A model generated the notes under the pieces. The model did not search any database. It had not been told where the DNA came from and worked only from the letters and a program-made list of their open reading frames with translations. Position numbers and translations under genes: made by a program. A stretch of 64,000 nucleotides of DNA, taken from NCBI GenBank assembly GCA_947258565.1, contig CAMYJB010000010.1, forward strand, positions 1 to 64,000, read 5' to 3'. This stretch comes from an uncultured Woeseiaceae bacterium. GTDB taxonomy: Bacteria > Pseudomonadota > Gammaproteobacteria > Steroidobacterales > Woeseiaceae. Within the stretch, counting starts at the first letter, position 1; each line of letters begins with the position of its first letter. This document shows positions 55,827 to 64,000 of the stretch, in pieces.

Positions 55827-57146
55827 TTGAAGAATAGCGGGCAACCTGCGTCGAAAGGTCCCAAAATCATTCCCCGCTCAGCCCATGGCGTCTCCCGGGA
55901 CGAAGTCTCCAAGAGCGCGCTCAAGGTACTGTACCGACTGCATAAATCCGGTTATCAGGCGTTCCTGGTCGGGGGTTGTGTGCGCGATGCGCTGGTGGGG
56001 CTGCACCCCAAGGACTTTGACATTGCCACGGACGCAACCCCGGACGAGGTGCGCGCCCTGTTCTCGAATTGCCGTCTCATCGGGCGGCGCTTCCGGCTCG
56101 CGCACGTGCGCTTCGGGCGGGAGATCATCGAGGTCGCGACCTTTCGTGCCGCAGCCAATCATGCGGATGATGATCACGCGCACGATGACGAGGGCCGAAT
56201 CATCCGCGACAACGTATACGGCAGTATCCGGGAAGATGTCTGGCGCCGCGATTTCACCTGCAATGCCCTCTACTACAACATCGCCGACCACAGCATCTGG
56301 GATTTTGTTGGTGGCGTCGAGGACATCAAGCAGAAGCACATCGTCCTGATCGGCGACGCGGATCAACGACTTCGAGAGGATCCGGTGCGGATGCTGCGTG
56401 CCGTGAGATTTGCGGCGAAGCTCGAATTCACGGTCGACGAATCCGTCTGCAAGGCCATACGCGACAACGTGGAGTTGCTGGCCAACGTGCCGGCTGCACG
56501 ACTGTTCGACGAGTTCCTCAAATTGTTTCAGGCCGGTCACGCCGAGCGGACCTATGACATGCTGCGCGAGTACGGATTGTTCGCGCAGTTGTTCCCGGCC
56601 GTTGACCAGGAAATCGAGGAGGACGAGGCGTTCGCCGGTTTCGTGCGCGCGGCGCTAAAGAACACGGACAAGCGGGTTGCTGCGGGCCAGTCAGTGACAC
56701 CCATGTTTCTGCTCGGCGTGTTCTTCTGGGCGCCTGCCAGGCGGCTCGCTGCCATACGGCGTTCGGAAGAGAAGATGTCCGAATCCCAGGCGCTGAGCCT
56801 CGCTGCCTATGAACTTGCGGGACAGCAGCAGAGACGGGTGTCCATTCCACGCCGCTTTACGGTGCCGATGCGCGAAATGATCGCCTTGCAGCCGCGCTTT
56901 ACCGCGACGCGCGGCAAGCGGGCAATGAACCTGCTGAACCACCGGCGCTTCCGCGCCGCCTATGATTTCATGATGCTGCTCGCCGAAGTCGGTCAATTCG
57001 ACCGCGAACTCGCACGCTTCTGGACGGATGTGCAGAAGCAGTCGCCAGACGATCGCGCAGAGGCTTTCCAGATCGATCGGAAACCACGCGCGAGGCGGCG
57101 CAGCCGCCGCCGCAAGCGCCGTCCGAAGGCGGGGCAATCGTCGTGA
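55827..57146 (+). CDS. pcnB: Poly(A) polymerase
   Basis: Adds 3' poly(A) tails that speed RNA decay. 439 residues. Catalytic block FLVGGCVRDALVG with Asp pair DFDIATDA, then RRDFTCNALYYN and RLREDPVRMLRAVRFAAKLEF, which marks the polymerase side of the family. The C-terminus is very basic (RKPRARRRSRRRKRRPK) for RNA binding. TTG start at 55827 (MKNSGQPASKGPK); no nearer ATG precedes the conserved block. Overlaps folK by four bases. Confidence 0.94.
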   Translation: MKNSGQPASKGPKIIPRSAHGVSRDEVSKSALKVLYRLHKSGYQAFLVGGCVRDALVGLHPKDFDIATDATPDEVRALFSNCRLIGRRFRLAHVRFGREIIEVATFRAAANHADDDHAHDDEGRIIRDNVYGSIREDVWRRDFTCNALYYNIADHSIWDFVGGVEDIKQKHIVLIGDADQRLREDPVRMLRAVRFAAKLEFTVDESVCKAIRDNVELLANVPAARLFDEFLKLFQAGHAERTYDMLREYGLFAQLFPAVDQEIEEDEAFAGFVRAALKNTDKRVAAGQSVTPMFLLGVFFWAPARRLAAIRRSEEKMSESQALSLAAYELAGQQQRRVSIPRRFTVPMREMIALQPRFTATRGKRAMNLLNHRRFRAAYDFMMLLAEVGQFDRELARFWTDVQKQSPDDRAEAFQIDRKPRARRRSRRRKRRPKAGQSS

Positions 57147-57646
57147 GCGAGGAGGGCGCAGAGGCCCTCGTCGGTCTCGGCAGCAACCTCGACGGCCCCG
57201 CACGCCAGATCGAGACGGCACTCGGCATGCTCGATGCGATCGAACACACCAGCGTGGTGGCGGCGTCCTCACTTTACCGTTCCGCTCCGCTGGGGGGAAT
57301 CGAGCAGCCAGACTTCGTCAATGCCGTGGCGTTGTTAACGACAGGGCTGGGCGCACGCATGCTGCTCGAGCAATTGCAGGCGATCGAGCGCTCCCGGGGG
57401 CGCGAACGGGGTGAAATCCACTGGGGTCCGCGGGTGCTGGACCTCGATCTTCTCGCCTTCGGCGCCCTCTCGATCGACGAACCCGGCCTCACCGTTCCCC
57501 ATCCCGGCATCGCGTCACGAAATTTTGTATTGTTGCCGTTACGTGAAATCGTGCCCGACTTCGAAATACCGGGGCTCGGCCGCGTCCGCGACCTGCCCGT
57601 GAACGACAGCGAGCCCCGGATTTCAAGACTTGCCTTACAGGAATGA
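57143..57646 (+). CDS. folK: 2-amino-4-hydroxy-6-hydroxymethyldihydropteridine pyrophosphokinase
   Basis: Folate synthesis, pterin activation. 167 residues. GLGSNLDGP, YRSAPLGG, QDFVNAVA-like DFVNAVALL and the catalytic WGPRVLDLDLLAFG with the metal-binding Asp pair. GTG start in the pcnB overlap. Confidence 0.95.
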   Translation: MSEEGAEALVGLGSNLDGPARQIETALGMLDAIEHTSVVAASSLYRSAPLGGIEQPDFVNAVALLTTGLGARMLLEQLQAIERSRGRERGEIHWGPRVLDLDLLAFGALSIDEPGLTVPHPGIASRNFVLLPLREIVPDFEIPGLGRVRDLPVNDSEPRISRLALQE

Positions 57647-57647
57647 C

Positions 57648-58325
57648 ATGGTTTCGACCCCCAGTTCCACCCAAGGTGCCGGCAGCCCCCGCTACATGGT
57701 CGTCGAGGGGCCGATCGGTGCGGGCAAGACTGCGCTGGCGAAGCGGCTTGCAAGCAGTCTTTCCGGGGAACTGATACTGGAGGAAGCCTTCGAGAATCCG
57801 TTCCTCGAGCGCTTCTACACGGAGGGCAAGACGGCAGCCCTGCCGACCCAGATGTTCTTCCTGTTCTCGAGGGCGCGTCAGATCGAGCAGTTGCGGCAGA
57901 CGGATATGTTCACCACGGTCCGTATTTGCGACTATCTCTTCGCCAAGGATCGTATTTTCGCCGAGCTCAACCTCGACGCAGACGAGTTTGCTCTTTACGA
58001 GCAGATTGCCGACCAGCTGGCGGTCGAGGCGCCGGTTCCTGATCTCGTCATCTATCTGCAAGCATCCGTCGACGTTCTGTTCGAACGCATCGCCCGTCGT
58101 GGCGTCGGCTTCGAGAGAATGATCGACCGCGCATACCTGGAGCGGCTCGCGGATATTTACGCCCGCTTCTTTCACGCGTATAACGACGGTCCACTTCTCA
58201 TCGTCAATGCGTCGCAAATCGACCCTGTAAACAATGACGCCGATTACGAGCAGCTTTTTGGTCAGATCGAACGGACGACTGGCGGACGCCATTTCTTCAA
58301 CCCGACAGCGGCTGCACTTGCCTGA
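57648..58325 (+). CDS. Deoxynucleoside kinase family protein
   Basis: 225 residues from ATG 57648. P-loop VEGPIGAGKTALAKRL; EEAFENPFLERFY holds the general base Glu; TVRICDYLFAKDRIFAEL and later RRGVGFERMIDRAYL complete the dNK/dGK fold (PF01712-type). Substrate among deoxynucleosides cannot be read. Two bases after folK, which is its common place between folK and panB. Confidence 0.9.
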   Translation: MVSTPSSTQGAGSPRYMVVEGPIGAGKTALAKRLASSLSGELILEEAFENPFLERFYTEGKTAALPTQMFFLFSRARQIEQLRQTDMFTTVRICDYLFAKDRIFAELNLDADEFALYEQIADQLAVEAPVPDLVIYLQASVDVLFERIARRGVGFERMIDRAYLERLADIYARFFHAYNDGPLLIVNASQIDPVNNDADYEQLFGQIERTTGGRHFFNPTAAALA

Positions 58326-58361
58326 GGGCGTCCGCCCCGGGCTATTCACGGAGACTCGCTA

Positions 58362-59192
58362 ATGTATACCCAGCTTGAGCAAAGGGGCATGCCGGAACCG
58401 CCCGTCAACGTCTCGACTTTGCGCAAGATGAAAGAAGAGGGTGCTCCGATTGCGTGCCTTACCGCCTATGACGCGAGCTTTGCCGTGCTTGTGGATGCTG
58501 CAGGAGTGGATCTGGTGCTCGTCGGTGATTCGCTGGGTATGGTGATCCAGGGCCACGATACGACGGTACCGGTGACCGTCGATGACGTCGTCTATCATTC
58601 CCGTGCCGTTGCCCGAGGGTTGCGCCGCGCGTTCCTCGTCGCCGACATGCCCTTCATGAGTTACGCAAATCCCGATCAGGCGCTCGAAAACTCGGTCCGC
58701 ATGATGCAGGAAGGCGGCGCGATGATGATCAAGCTGGAGGGCGGAGAAGGTCAGATCGAGATCGTCGAGCATCTCGCCCGCCACGATATTCCTGTTTGCG
58801 CTCATCTCGGGTTGAAGCCGCAGTCGGTGCACAAGATAGGCGGGTTTCGCGTGCAGGGCAGGGACGCGGAAAAGGCGAAGGACATGCAGCGGGCGGCGAA
58901 AAAGCTGCAGGATGCGGGCGCCGATATCGTATTGCTCGAGTGCGTGCCGAGCGAACTGGGGCAGTCCATCCGGGACTCGCTCGAGGTGCCCGTGATCGGG
59001 ATCGGGGCGGGTCCCGATGTCGATGGCCAGATTCTCGTGCTGTACGACATTCTCGATATCACGCAGGGCAAGACGCCGCGATTCGTCAGGAATTTCCAGG
59101 CGGGGCATGCGTCGCCGCTCGAAGCCATCCGCGCCTATGTGTCAGCCGTGAAAGACCGCAGTTATCCGGCCCCCGAACATTGCTTTTCCTGA
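58362..59192 (+). CDS. panB: 3-methyl-2-oxobutanoate hydroxymethyltransferase
   Basis: First committed step of pantothenate synthesis. 276 residues. ACLTAYDASFAVLVDAAGVDLVLVGDSLGMV, AKLEGG-like MIKLEGGEGQ, PVCAHLGLKPQSVHKIGG and VIGIGAGPDVDGQILVLYD, all standard. N-terminus MYTQLEQRGMP. panC follows 16 bases after. Confidence 0.96.
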   Translation: MYTQLEQRGMPEPPVNVSTLRKMKEEGAPIACLTAYDASFAVLVDAAGVDLVLVGDSLGMVIQGHDTTVPVTVDDVVYHSRAVARGLRRAFLVADMPFMSYANPDQALENSVRMMQEGGAMMIKLEGGEGQIEIVEHLARHDIPVCAHLGLKPQSVHKIGGFRVQGRDAEKAKDMQRAAKKLQDAGADIVLLECVPSELGQSIRDSLEVPVIGIGAGPDVDGQILVLYDILDITQGKTPRFVRNFQAGHASPLEAIRAYVSAVKDRSYPAPEHCFS

Positions 59193-59208
59193 TAGCGGGA
59201 CGAGCCCC

Positions 59209-60057
59209 ATGCAAGTAGTCAGTACGAGGGAGGAATTGCGCGAGATGCACGAGGACTGGCGCCATCACGGGAACCACGTTGCTATCGTGCCGACCATGGG
59301 CAATCTGCACGAAGGTCACCTGAGTCTCGTCGAGCTGGCCCGCCAGCATGCGGAACGCGTCGTGGTAACCGTGTTTGTCAATCCCACGCAATTCGGCGAG
59401 GGTGAGGACTTCGACGAGTATCCGCGCACGCTCAAGCGCGATACGCAGCGGCTCAAAAAGCTCGATGCCGACGTGCTGTTCACACCGGATGTTGACACCG
59501 TCTATCCCTTCGGTATCGACAAAGCCACCGTGGTGTCCGTGCCGGGGCTGACCCGCAATTTCTGTGGTGCCTCGCGGCCGGGCCATTTCGATGGCGTGAC
59601 GACGGTGGTAGCGCGCCTCTTCGCGCTCGTTCGACCGGACGTCGCCGTTTTCGGGCAGAAGGACTACCAGCAACAGCTGGTCATCCGTCACATGACGGTC
59701 GACCTCAGCCTGCCGATCAGGATTATCACCGCGCCGACAGTGCGCGAAGCGGACGGCCTCGCCATGAGTTCCCGTAACCAGTACCTCAGCGAGGCGGAAC
59801 GGGCGGTCGCGCCGCGGCTCCATGCGTCGCTGCAGGCGATCGGGACGGAACTTCAGGACGGCAAGCGAAATTTCGCGGAACTCGAGAACAGTGCCTGGGC
59901 AAAGATCGAGGCGGCAGGGTTCACTCCGGACTATGTCGCCATTCGGCGTGCAGAGAACCTCGAGCCGCCCGACCGGGACTGCGACGAGATCGTCGTTCTG
60001 GCGGCCGCGCACCTCGGCAAAGCACGCCTGATCGACAATATCGTCGTATCTATTTAG
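59209..60057 (+). CDS. panC: Pantothenate synthetase
   Basis: Condenses pantoate and beta-alanine with ATP. 282 residues. PTMGNLHEGHLSLV (HIGH-type), VFVNPTQFGEGEDFDEYPR, GHFDGVTTVVARLF, FGQKDYQQ and MSSRNQYLS. Converges with the diguanylate cyclase, with no bases between the stops. Confidence 0.97.
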   Translation: MQVVSTREELREMHEDWRHHGNHVAIVPTMGNLHEGHLSLVELARQHAERVVVTVFVNPTQFGEGEDFDEYPRTLKRDTQRLKKLDADVLFTPDVDTVYPFGIDKATVVSVPGLTRNFCGASRPGHFDGVTTVVARLFALVRPDVAVFGQKDYQQQLVIRHMTVDLSLPIRIITAPTVREADGLAMSSRNQYLSEAERAVAPRLHASLQAIGTELQDGKRNFAELENSAWAKIEAAGFTPDYVAIRRAENLEPPDRDCDEIVVLAAAHLGKARLIDNIVVSI

Positions 60058-61026
60058 CTAGCTGGAAACCCTGTCGCGGCCCGCGTGCTTGGCGCGATAG
60101 AGTGCCGCGTCAGCTGCCCTGATCAGGTTATCCAGGTTGCCGTGAGGCGGCAGTTCGGCGACGCCCATGGAAATGCGCACGGGAATCTGGATCAGCGAAT
60201 CGCTGCCGTCTCCGGTATCGCCGCTGACCGAGCGCCGAACCCGGTCGGCGACCTCCAGGGCGGATTCCACATCCACCTGCGGCAGCAATACGGCGAACTC
60301 GTCGCCGCCATACCGCACCAGCACGTCACGCGGCCGAAACTGCTTGCGCAGGATGCGCGAAACGGCCGTGAGCGCGCGGTCCCCGGCGATATGGCCGAAG
60401 CGGTCGTTGAAGTCCTTGAAGTTATCGACATCGATCATGACCAGCGACACGGGCTCGTCGTTCTTTGTGCAACGCTGGATCTCGCGGGGGAATGTCTCTT
60501 CCATCGAGTGGCGGTTGCCCAGTCCGGTCAGGGCGTCCGTTGTCGCGTGACGTTCGAACTTGCGCAGCTCACCGTAACTGTCGGCAATCACCTTGTTGTG
60601 GCTGCGAACGCGCTCAGACAGGACGACGAGCAGGTTCTTGGCGAAATCGTGTGAAGCGTCCACCATCTCCCACAGAATGGACTGGTGGATGACGAGCAGG
60701 TGGGTATCTTCGACGCCGATGACGTAGGCGGACGGGTCGCGATCCTCGATGATCGACATTTCACCGACGCAGGCCCCGGTCTCCATCGTGGCGACCACCG
60801 GCCCGCCCGGCGAGCCTACGTGCACGTTTAGGCTGCCGGAGAGCACGATGAAAACGTGCTCGTTTTTCGCGCCCGGCGAAAGCAACACTTCGCCCGCGGC
60901 GAGGTCGCGCCGGTCGCATCGCTGCAACAGGTCCTGGACGTCGTCCGGGCGCACGCCGTGAAACAGCTCCAGCGCCTGCAACAACGAGCGTTTGTAATCC
61001 GAGTTTATGGAAAACGCTTGCTCCAT
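60058..61026 (-). CDS. cNMP-fold sensor diguanylate cyclase
   Basis: 322 residues from the ATG at 61026. N-terminal cNMP-binding-fold domain (about 15-130), a short helix, then GGDEF domain (about 160-320). Active site RYGGDEFAVLLP with Mg-binding Asp in MIDVDNFKDFND; the inhibitory I-site RPRD lies five residues before GGDEF, so product inhibition is expected. The phosphate-binding cassette reads GEMSIIEDRDPSAYV, lacking the usual Arg before Ser-Ala, so nucleotide binding is doubtful. No membrane segment. Confidence 0.9.
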   Translation of the reverse strand: MEQAFSINSDYKRSLLQALELFHGVRPDDVQDLLQRCDRRDLAAGEVLLSPGAKNEHVFIVLSGSLNVHVGSPGGPVVATMETGACVGEMSIIEDRDPSAYVIGVEDTHLLVIHQSILWEMVDASHDFAKNLLVVLSERVRSHNKVIADSYGELRKFERHATTDALTGLGNRHSMEETFPREIQRCTKNDEPVSLVMIDVDNFKDFNDRFGHIAGDRALTAVSRILRKQFRPRDVLVRYGGDEFAVLLPQVDVESALEVADRVRRSVSGDTGDGSDSLIQIPVRISMGVAELPPHGNLDNLIRAADAALYRAKHAGRDRVSS

Positions 61027-61106
61027 CCGGGGAATTCTCGCCGATTTCAGCCCTAAAAAACGCCGATTGGACCACATTATGGTTAGCCGATGCCATGACG
61101 GCCCGG

Positions 61107-61976
61107 CTAATGATCGTTCTCGAGCTCCTGTCGCGCGGCCGCAAATGCGACCCGATCGTCCTCGGTCGGCTCCGGGTACCGCAGGCCGATGCCTTCCAGC
61201 GCATTGATGATTGTCTCTGCGACACGCGCCTGCATGTAGGCTTTGCTGTCGGCGGGTATCGCGTACCAGGGAGCCCAGGGCCGCGACGTCGCATTGAGCG
61301 CTTCCTCGTAGGCATGCATGTAGTCGTCCCAGTGTTGCCGTTCGATCACGTCGCGGGGCTCGAATTTCCAGTTCTTGTCCGGGTTATCGAGTCGCGCCAG
61401 GAAGCGCCGTTTCTGTTTCTCCCGGGAAACGTTGAGCCAGAACTTGATAATCACGGTGCCGTTGCGCGCAAGGTGCTCTTCATGCTCGCGGATGGAGCGC
61501 AGCCGATCGTTCCAGATCGTCTCGAGGTTCAGTTCGCCGGGTATCTTCTGCGAGGCGAGGATTTGCGGATGAACCCGCACGACGAGCACTTCCTCGTAAT
61601 GGCTGCGGTTGAAAATCCCTATGCGGCCGCGTTCCGGCAGACACTTCGATGTTCGCCAGAGGAAATCGTGGTCGAGTTCCTGGCTCGATGGCTTCTTGAA
61701 ACTGAACACCTGGCAGCCGGATGGATCCACGCCCTGCATGACGGCCCGGATCGTGCTGTCCTTCCCGGCGGCATCCATAGCCTGGAAGACCAGCAGTATG
61801 GCATGGCGGTCACCCGCCGCCAGCACGCGCTGCAGTTGCTTCAGGGCATCGGTCGCCCGTTTGCGGTGTTTTCCCTTGTGCGGATGCCGTTCGGTCAATG
61901 CGGACGTGCTCGCCTCGCTGACCCGGAACGAGCCGTCGAACGGGACGAGATACTCTGACGCGGGTGCCTCGAACAT
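61107..61976 (-). CDS. ppk2: Polyphosphate kinase 2
   Basis: Uses polyphosphate to phosphorylate nucleoside phosphates. About 289 residues from ATG 61976, which follows AGGGGGAG; an ATG 33 bases upstream, inside the end of queG, is the alternative. Walker A FQAMDAAGKDSTIRAV, Walker B region FNRSHYEEVLVVRVHP, lid LNVSREKQKRRFLAR. Single-domain (class I/III-like) form. The last 40 residues (RYPEPTEDDRVAFAAARQEL) are typical. Confidence 0.92.
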   Translation of the reverse strand: MFEAPASEYLVPFDGSFRVSEASTSALTERHPHKGKHRKRATDALKQLQRVLAAGDRHAILLVFQAMDAAGKDSTIRAVMQGVDPSGCQVFSFKKPSSQELDHDFLWRTSKCLPERGRIGIFNRSHYEEVLVVRVHPQILASQKIPGELNLETIWNDRLRSIREHEEHLARNGTVIIKFWLNVSREKQKRRFLARLDNPDKNWKFEPRDVIERQHWDDYMHAYEEALNATSRPWAPWYAIPADSKAYMQARVAETIINALEGIGLRYPEPTEDDRVAFAAARQELENDH

Positions 61977-61992
61977 GTTCTCCCCCTGTTTG

Positions 61993-63069
61993 CTATTTCT
62001 GTTTGTCATGCTGAGCCAGCGCCCATTCGACGTGTTCAGCTACGAGCTTCGAGTCCGAATCACGCCGTTTGTTCAGTGCGGCGATAACCTCTGGTGTCGT
62101 TGTCGCATTGCCGAGGGCTACCGCGATGTTGCGCAGCCATCTCTCGTGGCCGATGCGCCGGATCGCGCTGCCTTCCGTTTTCTCGAGCCACGTCACTTCG
62201 TCCCAGGCGAAAAGCTCGACGAGTTCTGCCGCATCGAGTTCGTGTCGCGGAGCGAAGTCGGGTTCGTCGCTCAACTGCGCGAATTTGTTCCACGGACAGA
62301 ATAGCTGACAGTCGTCGCAGCCGTATATGCGATTGCCTATTGCCTTGCGGAACTCTGTGGGAATCGCCTCTTTGAGTTCGATGGTCAGGTAGGAAATACA
62401 GCGGCGGGCATCCAGCTTGTAGGGAGCGACGATGGCGTCGGTGGGGCAGACGTCGATACACGCCCGGCACGTCCCGCAGTGCGAGTCCTCGCCGGCATCA
62501 ACGGGCAGCGGCAGGTCCGTGTAGAGTTCGCCGAGGAAGAACCACGAGCCGGCGTCACGGTTGATGAGGTTGGTGTGCTTGCCGATCCAGCCCAGGCCGG
62601 CTTTCTCCGCAATCGCTTTTTCGAGTACCGGGGCACTGTCGACGAAGACGCGATAGCCGAAACTGCCAACGCTTGCCTCGATGCGGCGGGCCAGTGCGCG
62701 CAGGCGGCTGCGAAGGAGCTTGTGGTAGTCGCGCCCCAGCGCGTAACGGGATACGTAGGCTCGCCGGGCATCGTCGAGAAGCTCTATCGCTTCGGTCTGC
62801 GGTTGCGGCAGGTAGTCCATGCGCGCCGTGATGATACGCAGCGTGCCCGGCACGAGTTCCTGCGGGCGGCTGCGCTTGGTGCCGTGGCGTGACATGTAGT
62901 GCATTCGGCCGTGGTGACCGGCGCCCAGCCACTCCTGCAGGCGCGATTCGGCCTGTTCGAGATCGATATCGCTCACACCGATTTGCTGGAACCCCAGGTC
63001 GAGCGCCCACTCGCGAATGTCTGCCTTCAGCGTCAGTGGGTCATCGATTGTTTGCCGGCTTTCACTCAT
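61993..63069 (-). CDS. queG: Epoxyqueuosine reductase QueG
   Basis: Last step of queuosine synthesis in tRNA, cobalamin-dependent. 358 residues. N-terminal WALDLGFQQIGVSDIDLEQAE; catalytic Asp region FVDSAPVLEKAIAEKAGLGW; two [4Fe-4S] motifs (CGTCRACIDVCPTDAI and CDDCQLFCPWN with the preceding CISY); C-terminal HEAT-like helix. ATG at 63069. ppk2 follows on the same strand. Diverges from nnrD/E, the usual arrangement (with tsaE beyond). Confidence 0.94.
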   Translation of the reverse strand: MSESRQTIDDPLTLKADIREWALDLGFQQIGVSDIDLEQAESRLQEWLGAGHHGRMHYMSRHGTKRSRPQELVPGTLRIITARMDYLPQPQTEAIELLDDARRAYVSRYALGRDYHKLLRSRLRALARRIEASVGSFGYRVFVDSAPVLEKAIAEKAGLGWIGKHTNLINRDAGSWFFLGELYTDLPLPVDAGEDSHCGTCRACIDVCPTDAIVAPYKLDARRCISYLTIELKEAIPTEFRKAIGNRIYGCDDCQLFCPWNKFAQLSDEPDFAPRHELDAAELVELFAWDEVTWLEKTEGSAIRRIGHERWLRNIAVALGNATTTPEVIAALNKRRDSDSKLVAEHVEWALAQHDKQK

Positions 63070-63091
63070 CGCTGCCAGTATAATCGTGCCG

Positions 63092-64000
63092 ATGCGACCC
63101 TTACCCATTGAAATCTATTCCGTTGCAACCGTGCGCGAGATGGATCGGGCTGCGATCGAAGACGAGGGTATCCCGGGCTACACCCTGATGACGCGGGCCG
63201 GTGCCGCCGCGCTTCGTGCTGCCCGGGCGCAATTTCCTGACGCGATGCGCTGGCAGGTCGTCTGCGGCGCCGGTAACAATGCGGGCGATGGCTACGTGGT
63301 TGCCAGGCTCGCGGCGCAGGATGGAATCGTCGTATCCGTGGTGGCGCTCGTGGATCCTGAGTCGCTGACGGGTGATGCGGCGACCGCCTATGACGATTTT
63401 GCCGCGGAGGGCGGCGTCGTCATGCCCTGGGAGGGCGCGCTCGACGACGAGGCCAGCCTGATCGTGGATGCCCTGCTGGGCAGCGGTCTCGAACGCGATG
63501 TGGCCGGCGAATTTGCTGCAGCGGCCCTGGCCATGAACGCGCATCCGGCGCACGTAGTGTCGCTCGATATCCCGACGGGCGTCCACGCCGATACCGGGCA
63601 GGTGATGGGTACGGCGGTCGAGGCGGATCTCACGGTGACATTCGTCGGCCTGAAAGCGGGTTTGTTCGCGGGGGAAGGGTCGGAACTCAGCGGGACGCTC
63701 GTGTTCGACGGTCTCGGCGTGCCGGAGCATTGCCGGCCGCATGCCGAAGCCGTGAGCCGGCGAATTTCGAGCCGGGTCCTGCGCCGCTGCCTCATGCGGC
63801 GGCCGCGCGGCTCTCACAAAGGCGATTTCGGCCACGTGTTGATTATCGGCGGCGGCGAAGGCATGCCGGGCGCCGTGCGGCTGGCCGGCGAGGCGGCGCT
63901 CCGCACGGGGGCGGGTCTGGTCAGCGTCGCAACGCACCCCTCGCACGCCTCGGTCGTCGTCGGGTCGCGACCCGAACTGATGAGCCACGGTATCGCCGAA
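63092..64000 (+). CDS. nnr: Bifunctional NAD(P)HX epimerase/dehydratase, 3' partial
   Basis: Repairs hydrated NAD(P)H. The frame starts at ATG 63092 (MRPLPIEIYSVATVREMDRA) and runs off the window, about 303 codons visible. The epimerase domain (NnrE) has CGAGNNAGDGYVVARL and LDIPTGVHADTG; the dehydratase domain (NnrD) begins at SHKGDFGHVLIIGGGEGMPGA. Diverges from queG with 22 bases between starts. Confidence 0.95.
   Translation, partial: MRPLPIEIYSVATVREMDRAAIEDEGIPGYTLMTRAGAAALRAARAQFPDAMRWQVVCGAGNNAGDGYVVARLAAQDGIVVSVVALVDPESLTGDAATAYDDFAAEGGVVMPWEGALDDEASLIVDALLGSGLERDVAGEFAAAALAMNAHPAHVVSLDIPTGVHADTGQVMGTAVEADLTVTFVGLKAGLFAGEGSELSGTLVFDGLGVPEHCRPHAEAVSRRISSRVLRRCLMRRPRGSHKGDFGHVLIIGGGEGMPGAVRLAGEAALRTGAGLVSVATHPSHASVVVGSRPELMSHGIAE

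Noticed and set aside
1-64000. CRISPR array, prophage, integron or secretion-system island
   Set aside because: No regularly spaced repeats, phage structural genes, integrase or secretion genes were seen on reading both strands.

Overview
The window reads as chromosomal DNA of a high-GC gammaproteobacterium. The gene orders are gammaproteobacterial: rsxABCDGE-nth, metG, purM-purN divergent from a DUF2066/CDP-alcohol transferase/PerM/hda run, wrbA-arsC, pepA-holC-valS divergent from lptFG, pcnB-folK-(dNK)-panB-panC, and queG divergent from nnrD/E. The details (wrbA/arsC beside hda, a deoxynucleoside kinase between folK and panB, paired pilT-pilU, a lipoyl domain fused to E3) fit a Pseudomonas/Chromatiales/Woeseiales-like lineage rather than an enteric one. 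Species cannot be named from sequence alone. Nearly everything is housekeeping and densely packed with 1-11 base overlaps; GTG and TTG starts are common. I see no prophage, insertion sequence, CRISPR array or integron.

Layout. 1-3166: end of the pyruvate dehydrogenase operon (aceF, lpd). 3170-5471: an amino-acid permease facing an OsmC-like protein and a DUF3429 membrane protein. 5568-8187: a minus-strand partner-switching module (cNMP-sensor/PP2C phosphatase, STAS antagonist, HATPase kinase) followed by a small Imm33-like protein. 8373-10477: a bufferin-type operon (DUF692 MNIO enzyme, DUF2063 partner, DoxX) whose DUF692 gene is frameshifted and which has no visible peptide precursor. 10527-18544: DUF1841, nth, rsxEGDCBA and metG. 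18609-23381: pilU and pilT with a HEAT-repeat/Ser-Thr kinase fusion. 23747-25407: mrp/apbC and dcd. 25755-31907: purN, purM, DUF2066, CDP-alcohol transferase, PerM, hda, wrbA, arsC. 32050-34962: lipoprotein, acylphosphatase, lytic transglycosylase, proS. 35109-39819: a phosphatidylserine-decarboxylase-like protein, family 4 uracil-DNA glycosylase, rimI, prfC, an MFS protein. 39858-43753: MoxR/DUF58/transglutaminase. 43883-52031: valS, holC, pepA, lptFG, an ankyrin lipoprotein, an RDD protein. 52034-55497: Tat-exported aldo/keto reductase, MFS carrier, two exported small proteins. 55671-60057: tRNA-Glu, pcnB, folK, dNK, panB, panC. 60058-64000: a cNMP-domain diguanylate cyclase, ppk2, queG and the start of nnrD/E.

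The least ordinary observations are these. (a) There are two copies (18609-18803 and 25462-25700) of a paired-palindrome repeat with an identical 35-base loop, co-varying stems and mirrored second hairpins. (b) pilU loses its normal C-terminus exactly where the first copy begins, and its stop codon comes from the repeat. (c) The DUF692 gene is broken at about 9900 by what looks like loss of about 26 bases. (d) A HEAT-repeat array is fused to a complete Ser/Thr kinase directly upstream of pilTU, between genes usually neighbours of metG. (e) A phosphatidylserine-decarboxylase-like protein lacks the serine needed to form the pyruvoyl cofactor. None of these alone proves a new system; the HEAT-kinase/PilTU unit and the paired-palindrome element are the best leads.
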